Shown one piece after another: positions 8,843-17,399 of a DNA stretch of 64,000 bases (within the stretch, counting starts at the first letter, position 1; the number at the start of each line of letters is the position of its first letter). The stretch spans positions 310,001 to 374,000 of the forward strand of contig CAJUJH010000001.1 of the NCBI GenBank assembly GCA_910586855.1. Reading direction: 5' to 3'. Origin of the DNA: Candidatus Gastranaerophilales bacterium (GTDB lineage Bacteria; Cyanobacteriota; Vampirovibrionia; Gastranaerophilales; Gastranaerophilaceae). Under the pieces are notes generated by a model. That model made no database searches. It was given only the letters and a program-made list of their open reading frames with translations, and was not told the origin of the DNA. The position numbers and the translations under genes are program-made.

Positions 8843-10207
8843 ATGAAATTTTTAAATTCTAAAGTTAAAATGCCCAAAGATGCCATTTGGCTGGTTCCCG
8901 GGTTAAGAATTAAAAGATGGTTTGCCCTTATTGTATTGGGCTCTGTACTTGCAGCTATAGGCATAACTTTATTATTTAAACTTGAGCCTATATATTTTAT
9001 TGTTTCAACGGCTAAAAAAATATTTCACATTGTGCCTGCTGAGCTTGCAGGACTTGTATTTATAGGCTTTGGAGCATATATTTTTATTCAGGCTTGGAAA
9101 AAAACAAATTTTTCTATGCTTGACCTGAATGGTTCTAGAAAGCAAAGAACAATGGGTGAAACTTTATACCGCAAGATGAAATTAAACCATGGACCTAAAA
9201 TTGTTGCTATTGGCGGTGGCACGGGGCTTTCCACTATGCTTCGCGGTATAAAAAAAATAACAAACAACATTACTGCAATTGTAACCGTTGGGGACGATGG
9301 CGGTTCATCAGGCAGATTGAGGGAACAGATGGGTATTTTGCCTCCTGGTGACATAAGAAACTGTATTGCAGCCCTTGCGGATGATGATGACATTGTAACT
9401 CAACTGTTTCAATACAGGTTTAAAACTGGTGAGGGGCTTGGCGGACACAGTTTTGGAAACTTGTTTATCACTGCTATGACTGCCATTTGCGGTGATATGA
9501 TAACTGCAATTAAAGAATCTTCAAAAGTACTGCTGATAAGAGGTAAGGTAATCCCTGCAACTACGGATGATATGCGTCTTATTGCAAAAATGGAAGACGG
9601 TTCTTATGTTAAGGGTGAAAGCCAAATTCCCGAGTCAGGCAAAAAAATTGTTGAATTATGCTGCGAACCTGAGGTTTGTAAGCCTTCAAATGAAGTTATT
9701 GAAGCAATAAACAGTGCGGATTTAATAATTTTAGGACCTGGCAGCCTTTATACATCAATAATTCCAAACCTTCTTGTAAGAGGTATTTCAGAGGCTATTC
9801 AAAATTCTAAGGCAAAGAAAATATATGTCTGCAATATTATGACGCAACCTGGGGAAACTGATAACTACAGCGCTTCTGACCATATTAAAGCGATTTTTGA
9901 CCATATGATAAAATCCGGCGCAAATCCATCCAAGCCTTTGGTAGATGCAATTTTAATCAATAATCAACTGCCAAATAATCTTGCAAAGAAATATGAAGAG
10001 AAAGATTCTCTGCCGGTTGAAGTAGATACAGGTGAAATTAAAAAACTTGGGCTTGAACTTGTGACATCAAAATTAATTGAGGATAACAAAGAAGGACTTG
10101 TGCGCCATTCTCCCGGTCGTCTTGCAAAGAGCATTTATTATTGGTACAAAAAAGGGTCAAGAAACAGACAAAAAACCCAAAACGAGCCTGAACTTCAAAA
10201 GTGTTAA
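8843..10207 (+). CDS. yvcK: YvcK/CofD-like gluconeogenesis-factor protein, membrane-anchored
   Basis: A 454-residue UDP-sugar-binding YvcK family protein, involved in B. subtilis in carbon-source-dependent cell-wall homeostasis. The Rossmann-like CofD domain starts at about residue 118 with AIGGGTGLSTMLRG. It continues with VTVGDDGGSSGRLR, LPPGDIRNC, GGHSFGNLF and LGPGSLYTS. The first 110 residues are an additional anchor with two hydrophobic segments (LIVLGSVLAAIGITLLF and GLVFIGFGAYIFIQAW), as in some cyanobacterial forms. Its stop overlaps the start of panB, so the genes are probably cotranscribed. Confidence 0.9.
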   Translation: MKFLNSKVKMPKDAIWLVPGLRIKRWFALIVLGSVLAAIGITLLFKLEPIYFIVSTAKKIFHIVPAELAGLVFIGFGAYIFIQAWKKTNFSMLDLNGSRKQRTMGETLYRKMKLNHGPKIVAIGGGTGLSTMLRGIKKITNNITAIVTVGDDGGSSGRLREQMGILPPGDIRNCIAALADDDDIVTQLFQYRFKTGEGLGGHSFGNLFITAMTAICGDMITAIKESSKVLLIRGKVIPATTDDMRLIAKMEDGSYVKGESQIPESGKKIVELCCEPEVCKPSNEVIEAINSADLIILGPGSLYTSIIPNLLVRGISEAIQNSKAKKIYVCNIMTQPGETDNYSASDHIKAIFDHMIKSGANPSKPLVDAILINNQLPNNLAKKYEEKDSLPVEVDTGEIKKLGLELVTSKLIEDNKEGLVRHSPGRLAKSIYYWYKKGSRNRQKTQNEPELQKC

Positions 10208-11046
10208 TGATGAAAAAAACTGTAAAGAAAATTCAAAAATATAAACAGGATAATAAAAAAATTGCAGCACTTACGGCATATGACTATCCTACTGCTAAAT
10301 TTCTTGATATGGCAGGAATTGACCTTATTTTAGTTGGGGATTCCGCTGCTAATGTGGTTCTTGGGTATGATTCAACCACAAGTATTACTATGGATGAGAT
10401 GCTTGTTTTTACATCTGCTGTTGCCCGCGGTGCTAAAAATGCATTAGTTGTGGCTGATATGCCATTTTTGTCATATAATGTGTCAGTCGAAAAGGCTATT
10501 GAAAATGCCGGCAAATTTATGGTAAAAGGTGCTGATGCAGTGAAAATTGAGGGTGGTTCAGAATATATAATTTCCCTTACAAAAAGATTAACTCAATCCG
10601 GTATTCCTGTTTTAGCGCACCTGGGTTTTACTCCGCAATATATAAATACAATTGGCGGCAATTATATCCAAGGAAAAGATTTTGATACTACGCTAAAGAT
10701 TTTAGAAGCTGCAAAAAAACTGGAAGCAGCCGGTGCTTTTGCCCTTGTACTTGAGCTTATGCCAAAAGAGGCATCTAAATTTATAAGTGAAAAATTATCT
10801 ATACCGACAATTGGAATTGGTGCCGGAGTTGATTGTGACGGGCAAATTTTAGTTATTAATGATTTAATAGGGAAATTTGATGATTTCTCGCCAAAGTTTG
10901 CAAGAAAATATTTTGATTCAAAAACTATGATAATAGATTCAGCAAAAAAATATATAAACGATGTTATAACAGGTGATTTTCCTTGTGATAATGAGAGTTT
11001 TAAGCTGGATGATGAGGAGTTAAAAAAACTTGAAAATTATAAGTAA
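10207..11046 (+). CDS. panB: 3-methyl-2-oxobutanoate hydroxymethyltransferase
   Basis: First committed step of pantothenate synthesis (ketopantoate from alpha-ketoisovalerate and methylene-THF). TIM-barrel enzyme with DYPTAKFLD, LILVGDSAANVVLG (Mg-binding Asp), ADMPF, AVKIEGG and LAHLGFTPQ. About 280 residues, as in the family. The frame opens at GTG 10201, but two adjacent ATGs at 10207 and 10210, overlapping the yvcK stop as TAATG, are more likely. Overlaps panC, giving a pantothenate unit. Confidence 0.93.
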   Translation: MMKKTVKKIQKYKQDNKKIAALTAYDYPTAKFLDMAGIDLILVGDSAANVVLGYDSTTSITMDEMLVFTSAVARGAKNALVVADMPFLSYNVSVEKAIENAGKFMVKGADAVKIEGGSEYIISLTKRLTQSGIPVLAHLGFTPQYINTIGGNYIQGKDFDTTLKILEAAKKLEAAGAFALVLELMPKEASKFISEKLSIPTIGIGAGVDCDGQILVINDLIGKFDDFSPKFARKYFDSKTMIIDSAKKYINDVITGDFPCDNESFKLDDEELKKLENYK

Positions 11047-11893
11047 TGTTGAGGAATTGAGACGCGAAATTAAAGCTTTGAAAGCTGAAAAGCAAGGCTA
11101 TATCGGTCTTGTACCTACTATGGGTGCACTTCATAAAGGACATTTAAGTCTTATTGAAACATGCAGAGCTGAAAACGAAATAGTGATTGTAAGTGTATTT
11201 GTAAATCCCACACAATTTGGACCAAATGAAGATTATGATAAATACCCAAGAACAATTGAAGCTGATTCAAAACTATGTGAAAAAGCAGGTGTAGACTTTC
11301 TTTTTGCCCCATCTCCAAAGGATATTTATTCTGAATATTATTTTAAAAATAAAGAAACAACCCTTATTTGCCCGCCGTATGAAGTTGTAAATAAACTTTG
11401 TGGAAAATCCCGGCCGGGGCATTTTGATGGGGTTTGCACAATTGTTGCCAAGTTATTTAATATTACAAAGTGTGATAGAGCCTATTTTGGTAAAAAAGAT
11501 GCTCAGCAGCTTTTTATTATAAAAAATATGGTTAGAGATTTAAATTTTGACATTGATATAATTGGCTGTCCTATTATCCGTGAAGAAGACAACCTTGCAA
11601 TGTCAAGCAGAAATACTTATTTAAATGATGAGGCAAGAAGTGCTGCGCTGAATATCTCAAAAGCGTTGTTTAAGGTAAAAGAATTGCGCGAAAAAGGTAT
11701 AAATGAATCTGCCACACTGATTGATACCGCACTTACCATAATGCAAAATCTTGAAGTAGAATATACTGAAATCGTATCATTGGAAACATTTGAAAATATT
11801 GATATAATAGATGAAAAAGCATTGATGCTTATAGCGGCAAAAGTAAATGTTAATGGCTCAAAAGTAAGGCTTATAGATAATATTGAATTATGA
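11030..11893 (+). CDS. panC: Pantothenate synthetase
   Basis: Joins pantoate and beta-alanine with ATP. The family N-terminus and HxGH motif (PTMGALHKGHLSL), SVFVNPTQFGPNEDY, SRPGHFDGV, YFGKKDAQQL and the KMSKS-like MSSRN are all present; 287 residues is normal. TTG start, 17 bases inside the end of panB, with GGAG about ten bases upstream. Translation is probably coupled. panD is not in the window. Confidence 0.94.
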   Translation: MKIISNVEELRREIKALKAEKQGYIGLVPTMGALHKGHLSLIETCRAENEIVIVSVFVNPTQFGPNEDYDKYPRTIEADSKLCEKAGVDFLFAPSPKDIYSEYYFKNKETTLICPPYEVVNKLCGKSRPGHFDGVCTIVAKLFNITKCDRAYFGKKDAQQLFIIKNMVRDLNFDIDIIGCPIIREEDNLAMSSRNTYLNDEARSAALNISKALFKVKELREKGINESATLIDTALTIMQNLEVEYTEIVSLETFENIDIIDEKALMLIAAKVNVNGSKVRLIDNIEL

Positions 11894-12822
11894 ACTATAA
11901 ATATAGACAGTTGTATGATTTTGTAAATATAGCAAAAGTTTTATGCTCTTTTGTTGCTGTTTTTTATGTTTTATACTGGTTTATATGTTTAGTAAATATT
12001 CCATTTTTGGAATATATTCAGACGATTTTTTCACCCCCTGTGAATATTGTAAAAATGTTTATTAGGGTGGAAATTCCATATAACGGCACACTTATAGATA
12101 TGATTCCTTTGCTTGTTTCATTAATTTTTACAAGTTTTCATTTTGTTTTTCAGTATTTTTCAAATGTTATTGAAGAAAAAGAAGAAAAGCATAAATTAAA
12201 TGTCATTGCTGAAAAAAAGCTTGAAGAAAAGCTTATGAATGAAAATTTGAAGAAAATTTTTGAAGATAAAACTATGGAATATACCAATTTTGCTATACTT
12301 TTATCTTTGGATTTTAAAGCATCTATTGACCCAAATATTTCAGGTATTAAAGATGATTTAAAGGAACTTACAAAGAAAAGTTATATTCAAATTGTAAATG
12401 CAATGAGGCAAAAATACGCTAACTGTAAAGCAATAACTCCCGGGAAATTATTTATTGTCTATAATAATTTTGCTCTTTTTGATGATTTTTTCTCTGATTT
12501 ATTAAAAGAAGTAAAGAAAATAAGTGAAGTCAATATTCAAAACAATATTAAAACTGATTTTATGGTTGCTATCGATGCTGTTAAAGAATCTGATAGGATG
12601 TCAGGCGTGCTTGATTTATTGGAAAAGGTGGCGACATTTAACTATATAAATAAAGCAGTTGCGACACTATCGTTTAATATTAGATACAAGCTAAATACTA
12701 ACGAGAGTAAATATATACTTGAATCTATGGGAATATCAAGATTTTTTGAGAAAAATTCTGATAACATTCAAACAAGCGTTGATTTTGAATTATTTTCTCT
12801 AAAAACTTCAAAACGCAAGTAA
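11890..12822 (+). CDS. Two-TM membrane protein with cytoplasmic domain, unknown
   Basis: A 310-residue protein whose ATG overlaps the panC stop (ATGA). There are two hydrophobic segments at roughly residues 14-37 and 66-90. A charged helix rich in Glu and Lys follows, then a mixed alpha/beta domain of about 180 residues (FAILLSLDFKASIDPN, KLFIVYNNF, DFMVAIDAVKESDRMSG). The domain layout faintly recalls degenerate nucleotide-cyclase/GGDEF domains, but no signature residues are visible, so no function is claimed. Last gene of the pxpA-yvcK-panB-panC run; it ends three bases before a convergent gene. Confidence 0.7.
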   Translation: MNYKYRQLYDFVNIAKVLCSFVAVFYVLYWFICLVNIPFLEYIQTIFSPPVNIVKMFIRVEIPYNGTLIDMIPLLVSLIFTSFHFVFQYFSNVIEEKEEKHKLNVIAEKKLEEKLMNENLKKIFEDKTMEYTNFAILLSLDFKASIDPNISGIKDDLKELTKKSYIQIVNAMRQKYANCKAITPGKLFIVYNNFALFDDFFSDLLKEVKKISEVNIQNNIKTDFMVAIDAVKESDRMSGVLDLLEKVATFNYINKAVATLSFNIRYKLNTNESKYILESMGISRFFEKNSDNIQTSVDFELFSLKTSKRK

Positions 12823-12824
12823 AA

Positions 12825-13811
12825 TTAATACGCAGGTGTTATGTCATTAAAAATAATCCTTTTATCGTATATTGGATTATCTGCTTTAACTGCTTTAAAC
12901 AAGTCTTTTACAAGAATTTTTGATTTTTTTGTGCATTTAAAATCGTAGTTTTTGATAACTTCTAAAAGTGCATTATAATTTATAAAACAGCTTTTTATCT
13001 TCAAATGAAGTACCCAGCCTGTGTTTCTTTTTGAAATTTCAGATTTTGCAAATTTTAAAATATCTGCAAAATATACTTCATAAGAAGGTGCAAGGGCAGC
13101 TTCTAGAATAAAATCCTTGTTATTTTTAGTAGAAATAACAAAATATCCGAATATCTTTTTTGATTTATTGCATTCAAGAACGTATCTGAATGAAACTTTG
13201 TTTTTTATACCTACGAAAATATTGTTTTTAAAATGTTTTTCATTAGCTTCAAATGATGGTAGCTGGTGGGAATTTATTAAGCCATTATAAAGATTTAATA
13301 TTTTTGAACTTTCTGAGTTTTTAGAGAATCTGATAAATTCAAATGTTGTTTCTTTATCATATAAGAAATCTGATTTTTTTAATTTAAATAAATACTCTTC
13401 AGCAACATTTCTGAATTTGCACACATCGCAAAAAAGTTTCAGCATTCGCTCATCTATTTCATCTACTACTACATAAAAAGATTCCGCCCCTTTAGCTAAA
13501 AATTTATTTACAACATAATTTATTAGCAGCTCTCCATATTCAATAGAATTTTCCTCTAAAAAAAGCTGTGAAATTTTTAATTTTTTTCGGTTGCACTCGT
13601 CTGCCTCAAGTGTTATAAGACCGTAAATTCTGCCATTATCAATAACAGCATATGACTCTTTTAAAAACTTTAATTTTAAAGGCAGCAAATAATGAATAAC
13701 ATCAAGCGGAAAAGGCGTAAAACTTGAGCTATTGTATTCAAAACCATTTAATGCTGGTAATTTTTTTAATCTATCGGATGATATAAAAGCTAGATTTTTT
13801 ACTATTGCCAT
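12825..13811 (-). CDS. GNAT-like hypothetical protein
   Basis: A 328-residue protein with an N-terminal half that looks like a divergent GNAT fold (YAVIDNGRIYGLITLEA strand pair, then a helix with ELLINYVVNKFLAKGAESFYVVV). A second, similar alpha/beta half follows (FVGIKNKVSFRYVLECN, KIFGYFVIST). This suggests a tandem acyltransferase-like arrangement. No canonical acetyl-CoA loop (R-x-x-G-x-G/A) can be seen, so catalysis is uncertain. Acidic and Lys-rich; no membrane segment. Single gene. Confidence 0.6.
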   Translation of the reverse strand: MAIVKNLAFISSDRLKKLPALNGFEYNSSSFTPFPLDVIHYLLPLKLKFLKESYAVIDNGRIYGLITLEADECNRKKLKISQLFLEENSIEYGELLINYVVNKFLAKGAESFYVVVDEIDERMLKLFCDVCKFRNVAEEYLFKLKKSDFLYDKETTFEFIRFSKNSESSKILNLYNGLINSHQLPSFEANEKHFKNNIFVGIKNKVSFRYVLECNKSKKIFGYFVISTKNNKDFILEAALAPSYEVYFADILKFAKSEISKRNTGWVLHLKIKSCFINYNALLEVIKNYDFKCTKKSKILVKDLFKAVKADNPIYDKRIIFNDITPAY

Positions 13812-13901
13812 AAGATAATAATAACATATTAAGCGGGTGTTTTAAATATTGAAAATTTTAAAAAGCGATAGCTGCCATGTTATGTATAGCATCCCATGCG
13901 G

Positions 13902-14423
13902 TTATTTTTTTACAAAGCTGAAAATATGTCTTGTAAAAAAGTTTTTTAAAGGTCTTTGTATTTTGTATTCAGAAAAATCGGCGGCTTTAACAAGCACGTT
14001 CTTTATTTTGTTTAAAACAGGAGAGCTGTTAATTTTTTCAAAAATCTTTTTATCCCGCTCAAGAGCCTTGGTTTCTTTTTCTATAAACTTTCTTTCTTTT
14101 TCAAGGGTGTTATTGCCTTTATTAAAAAGCTCTTCCGTCTTTTTAATAATTTCGCTTTCCCGCAAGGCTAAACCATTTTGTTTCTTAACTGCAGCATTTC
14201 TTAAAGCTGGTAATCCGTATACTGTACCAATTGCTGCAAAAGTAAGTAAAATTAGCTTTGTAGCAAGCCCTGTTTTTTTCTCAGATTTCTTTTCCTGTTT
14301 ATTATTGTCTTGTACTGTATTTGGAATATTTTCTGCAGGGGTTTTTGATGAATTTGATTGTGCTTGCGACTTTATTTGGGAAACATTATAAATTCCCGTG
14401 GGCTGAATTATAGTTTTAAACAT
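13902..14423 (-). CDS. Single-pass coiled-coil protein, unknown
   Basis: A 173-residue protein: disordered Gln/Ser/Asn/Lys-rich N-terminus, one hydrophobic segment (LATKLILLTFAAIGTVYGLPAL, residues ~52-73), then a long charged helix (LFNKGNNTLEKERKFIEKE..) ending in a basic tail. This tail-TM-coil plan resembles the proteins at 54.3-57.9 kb, although the Phe-x-Gly tag is not evident here. Coding potential is also seen on the opposite strand, but composition (Lys/Glu) and plan favour this strand. Confidence 0.6.
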   Translation of the reverse strand: MFKTIIQPTGIYNVSQIKSQAQSNSSKTPAENIPNTVQDNNKQEKKSEKKTGLATKLILLTFAAIGTVYGLPALRNAAVKKQNGLALRESEIIKKTEELFNKGNNTLEKERKFIEKETKALERDKKIFEKINSSPVLNKIKNVLVKAADFSEYKIQRPLKNFFTRHIFSFVKK

Positions 14424-14606
14424 ATTTTATTCTCGCGCTTAATTTCTTAATCCGTATAAGTCCTAAAATAAAAAATATTTGTTTTTATAGAGCACAAGAC
14501 CTGCTATATTTTAATAAAATTTTACAAAAGTTCACCAAAAACTTACTTAAATTTGTAAAAATAAGTCAGGAATCAAAAATTAATTATAGAAACCAATTGT
14601 ACCAGG

Positions 14607-15386
14607 CTATTCTTCTTTTGCTTTTTCTTCAGTCTTTTTTTTGCTTGTCTTTTTATAGCCTTCTTTTGGAACAGGAGCATCTTCCCTGCCTTCATTCCAG
14701 CGTTCCATACCTAATTGCTTACGAACTAAGCCGATACCCACATGCACACGCCATTCATCCATTTTTAGCTGCATAGCAAGAATTTTATGGCATCCTATAG
14801 GAGGAAGCGGAAGCAATGGTTCATAAAGATTTTTAATTGCCATTAATTGGTCAGGTGTAAGCGCCAGTTTTCTTTTTGGGAAGCTTACTTTTGGAAGCAT
14901 CATTTTTTGTCTGATTAAATTTATTCCAAAAAATACTTTTTTAGGTTCCAATCCGATAGCTTCACCGATAACCTCATGCGCATCAGGGTTTGGAAGCGGA
15001 AGCATCTTTTTATACATTTCTTCAATTTGAGCTAATTGTTCTTTATTTACTAAAAGCGGTTTAGCCTTTTGCATTTGGCGTTTTGGAGCACCCGGACGAT
15101 TATTTCCGCCGGGTCTTTGACCAAATTTTTGCGGACCTCTTTTTTGGAAACCGCCAGGTCTTCTGTTATTATTATCCCTGTTATATTGGGGTTTTTTATA
15201 ATAATTATTATCTGAACCTGCAGAATAACTTCTATATTGCTGCTGCGGCTGTTCTTCCTGCTGTGGTGCATTAGGGTCTGTCAAAATTGGAGTTTTGTCA
15301 GGATACAAACATGCAGGACATATAACTCTTTTTGGATTTTTGGTTTCAAATTCCTTGCCGCATTTGGTGCATTTATTGGTGTACAT
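14607..15386 (-). CDS. Zinc-ribbon protein with RG-rich linker and two tandem helical repeats
   Basis: A 259-residue protein with three parts. Residues 1-30 form a zinc ribbon (CTKCGKEF..VICPAC). Residues ~45-110 are a Gln/Asn/Arg/Gly-rich low-complexity linker (QYNRDNNNRRPGGF, GQRPGGNNRPG). Residues ~112-225 hold two copies of a ~56-residue unit, each with QLxxIxxxYxxxLPLP, a helix, and VxxGIxLIRKQx. The basic, RGG-like linker and ribbon suggest nucleic-acid binding; the repeated unit is not one I recognise. A Lys/Glu tail ends the protein. ATG is preceded by AAGAAGGA. No operon partner. Confidence 0.7.
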   Translation of the reverse strand: MYTNKCTKCGKEFETKNPKRVICPACLYPDKTPILTDPNAPQQEEQPQQQYRSYSAGSDNNYYKKPQYNRDNNNRRPGGFQKRGPQKFGQRPGGNNRPGAPKRQMQKAKPLLVNKEQLAQIEEMYKKMLPLPNPDAHEVIGEAIGLEPKKVFFGINLIRQKMMLPKVSFPKRKLALTPDQLMAIKNLYEPLLPLPPIGCHKILAMQLKMDEWRVHVGIGLVRKQLGMERWNEGREDAPVPKEGYKKTSKKKTEEKAKEE

Positions 15387-15576
15387 AAAAAATTATCCTT
15401 CTTGGCTTTAGCTTTATTCCATCAAATCAAAATCAGCAAAAATGCAAATTTTCTCCCTAAAATTAATAAAACAAAATTGAGGGTGGTTTATTGTTTTATT
15501 CTATACCCAAAGTTCAATAAATACAAGCATTTTTTAGTAATTAATGCTAAAGGATTAGGATATTTTTATTTAATAT

Positions 15577-15604
15577 TAAAAAAGCCCGTTTTGACGGGCT
15601 TTTA
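15577..15604 (-). terminator. Intrinsic terminator
   Basis: AAAGCCCG and CGGGCTTT pair around a four-base loop. On the reverse strand the stem is followed by TTTTTA, placing it just after the stop of the small gene at 15615. Confidence 0.75.
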
Positions 15605-15614
15605 GCTTATTGCT

Positions 15615-15824
15615 TTAAGCTATAAAATTGTTTCCATACTTTAGAGAACCTACAAAATAGCATTCCTTAAGCATTTTGTTTAAGCTTCTGTATACCTTTT
15701 TCTTTGGCGGCTGGCTTGCTTCTTTAATAGCATTTGTTGCATTTTTGTATTCTCGTGCAATGGTTTCTGTGATGAAAAAATTGTTCATTTTGTTAACAAT
15801 TAAATCTGAATTTGATGCTATCAT
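15615..15824 (-). CDS. Small hypothetical protein
   Basis: A 69-residue basic protein (MIASNSDLIVNKMNNFF..., with a Lys-rich centre PPKKKVYRSLNKMLKE). ATG has an AGGA eleven bases upstream and the frame is closed by a good terminator on the same strand, which supports expression. No family recognised; no signal peptide. Confidence 0.45.
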   Translation of the reverse strand: MIASNSDLIVNKMNNFFITETIAREYKNATNAIKEASQPPKKKVYRSLNKMLKECYFVGSLKYGNNFIA

Positions 15825-16115
15825 CTTTTTTGTTAGTCCTTTTTTTACTCTTCTTAAATATCTCTTATGTTTATATAAAAACTTTTATTCATAGAATATT
15901 TACTTTCTATATTGAAAATATATATTATTTGTTACATTTATTTACAAAAATGCCCTATACTATTTTAATCAGTCAAAATAATAGATAAATTCCTTTTGCT
16001 TTGGATGAGGAATCTGTAAAAATCGCAAAAAAGCATGGTATAGCCGCTTCTTAGATATATGCTAATTTTGGAATATAATGCTGCGCAAATTGCATTAACC
16101 CCAAGAATATTTGCA
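15825..16115. other. Intergenic gap with a possible gene remnant
   Basis: AT-rich gap of 291 bases. At 15989-16054 the forward strand reads IPFALDEESVKIAKKHGIAAS and a stop, protein-like in composition but with an in-frame stop directly before it. It may be the tail of a lost gene; this is weak. Nothing else stands out. Confidence 0.3.
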
Positions 16116-17399
16116 TTATTCTGTCTGAAAGTCCGAAAGATTTACTATTTCTACTGTATTTTGAAGATTTTCGCTGCTTTCTTTATAAATTTTTATATAA
16201 TTTCTTGTAATTCCAAGATATTTACCGTTTCTCTTTGATTTTTTTTGAAATAAAACTTCCTGTGTTGTGTTTTGATTTTTCTCTAAAAAGGTTCTATGAA
16301 GGTTTTCAGATAGTTTTATCAGTTTTTTTGTTCTTTCTTTTTTAATGTGTTCATATACCTGATTTGGCATATTGCAGGCAGGCGTGCCTTTTCGCTTTGA
16401 ATAAGGAAAACTGTGTATAAAAGAAAGCCCGGAATTTTCTAGTGCCTCATATGTAATTTCAAAATCTTCCTCATTTTCACCCGGAAAACCTGTTATAATG
16501 TCACATCCAAGGAAAGGCAGGTTAAAATTTTTATTCAATTCATATATGACATTTTTAGCATATTTAGCGTTATAAAAGCGATTCATAGCTTTAAGTGTTT
16601 TGTCGCATAAGCTTTGCAAAGAAAGGTGAAAATGCGGGCAAAATTTCTCTGATTTCTTTAAAAAATCAATCATGTTTTCATCAATTTCTGTAACATATAG
16701 CGACCCAAGCCTGTATCTTAATATTTCTGTATCTTCAATTTTTTTTAGCAAATCAAGTAATGTTTTATTAAATTCTCTGCCCCATTCTCCTATGTGGATA
16801 CCAACCAGTACTACCTCTTTATAGCCGTTTTGTGCAAGGTAGTTTATTTGATTTATAATATTTTCAGCACTTTCAGACCTTGAATTTCCCCGTGCATAGG
16901 GGATTATACAGTATGAACATCTGTTTGAGCAGCCTTCTTGAATTTTTATACTTGGTCTTGTTGTGTTTAAAAATTCTAAATCTTTATGGTGAAAGAATTT
17001 TACACTAAATATATCATCGACATATTTTTGCTTATTTATGTCATTTTTGGCATATTCTAAATATTTAACAATCTCTAGTTTTTCATTATTGCCTAAGATT
17101 ATATCAGCGTCTAAATCATCCCTATCTCTTGCCGTTTGTGCAAAGCAACCTGTTAAAATAACCTTTGCTTGCGGGTTTTTCAACCTGAATTGTTTTATTA
17201 TGTAAAGCGCTTGATTATCAGCATGGGATGTGACAGAACAAGTATTTAAGATAAAAAAATCACACTCACGTTCGCTTTTTGCACTTTTATATCCTGCTTT
17301 TACTAATTCTTGGTGTATAAGCTGCCCCTCAATATGGTTTGTTTTACACCCCAAAGATTTTATAAAAAAACTATCTTTCAAAATGCGCCACACTTTCAA
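16116..17399 (-). CDS. mtaB: tRNA t6A37 methylthiotransferase MtaB
   Basis: Radical SAM methylthiotransferase that converts t6A37 to ms2t6A37 in tRNA. The N-terminal MTTase domain has its three cluster Cys (SLGCKTN, NTCSVTSHAD, LTGCFAQ). The radical SAM motif is CSNRCSYC, followed by PYARGNSRS and GCDIITGFPGE. A short TRAM-like end closes it. About 427 residues. The ATG at 17399 lies 29 bases inside rlmD; a TTG seven codons later would also retain the first conserved Cys segment. Operon with the two genes upstream. Confidence 0.9.
   Translation of the reverse strand: MKVWRILKDSFFIKSLGCKTNHIEGQLIHQELVKAGYKSAKSERECDFFILNTCSVTSHADNQALYIIKQFRLKNPQAKVILTGCFAQTARDRDDLDADIILGNNEKLEIVKYLEYAKNDINKQKYVDDIFSVKFFHHKDLEFLNTTRPSIKIQEGCSNRCSYCIIPYARGNSRSESAENIINQINYLAQNGYKEVVLVGIHIGEWGREFNKTLLDLLKKIEDTEILRYRLGSLYVTEIDENMIDFLKKSEKFCPHFHLSLQSLCDKTLKAMNRFYNAKYAKNVIYELNKNFNLPFLGCDIITGFPGENEEDFEITYEALENSGLSFIHSFPYSKRKGTPACNMPNQVYEHIKKERTKKLIKLSENLHRTFLEKNQNTTQEVLFQKKSKRNGKYLGITRNYIKIYKESSENLQNTVEIVNLSDFQTE

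Noticed and set aside
13849..14391. Forward-strand 180-residue frame
   Set aside because: Opposes a Lys/Glu-rich coiled-coil protein with a better composition and plan; the Phe/Ser/Leu-rich forward product is typical of an antisense shadow.
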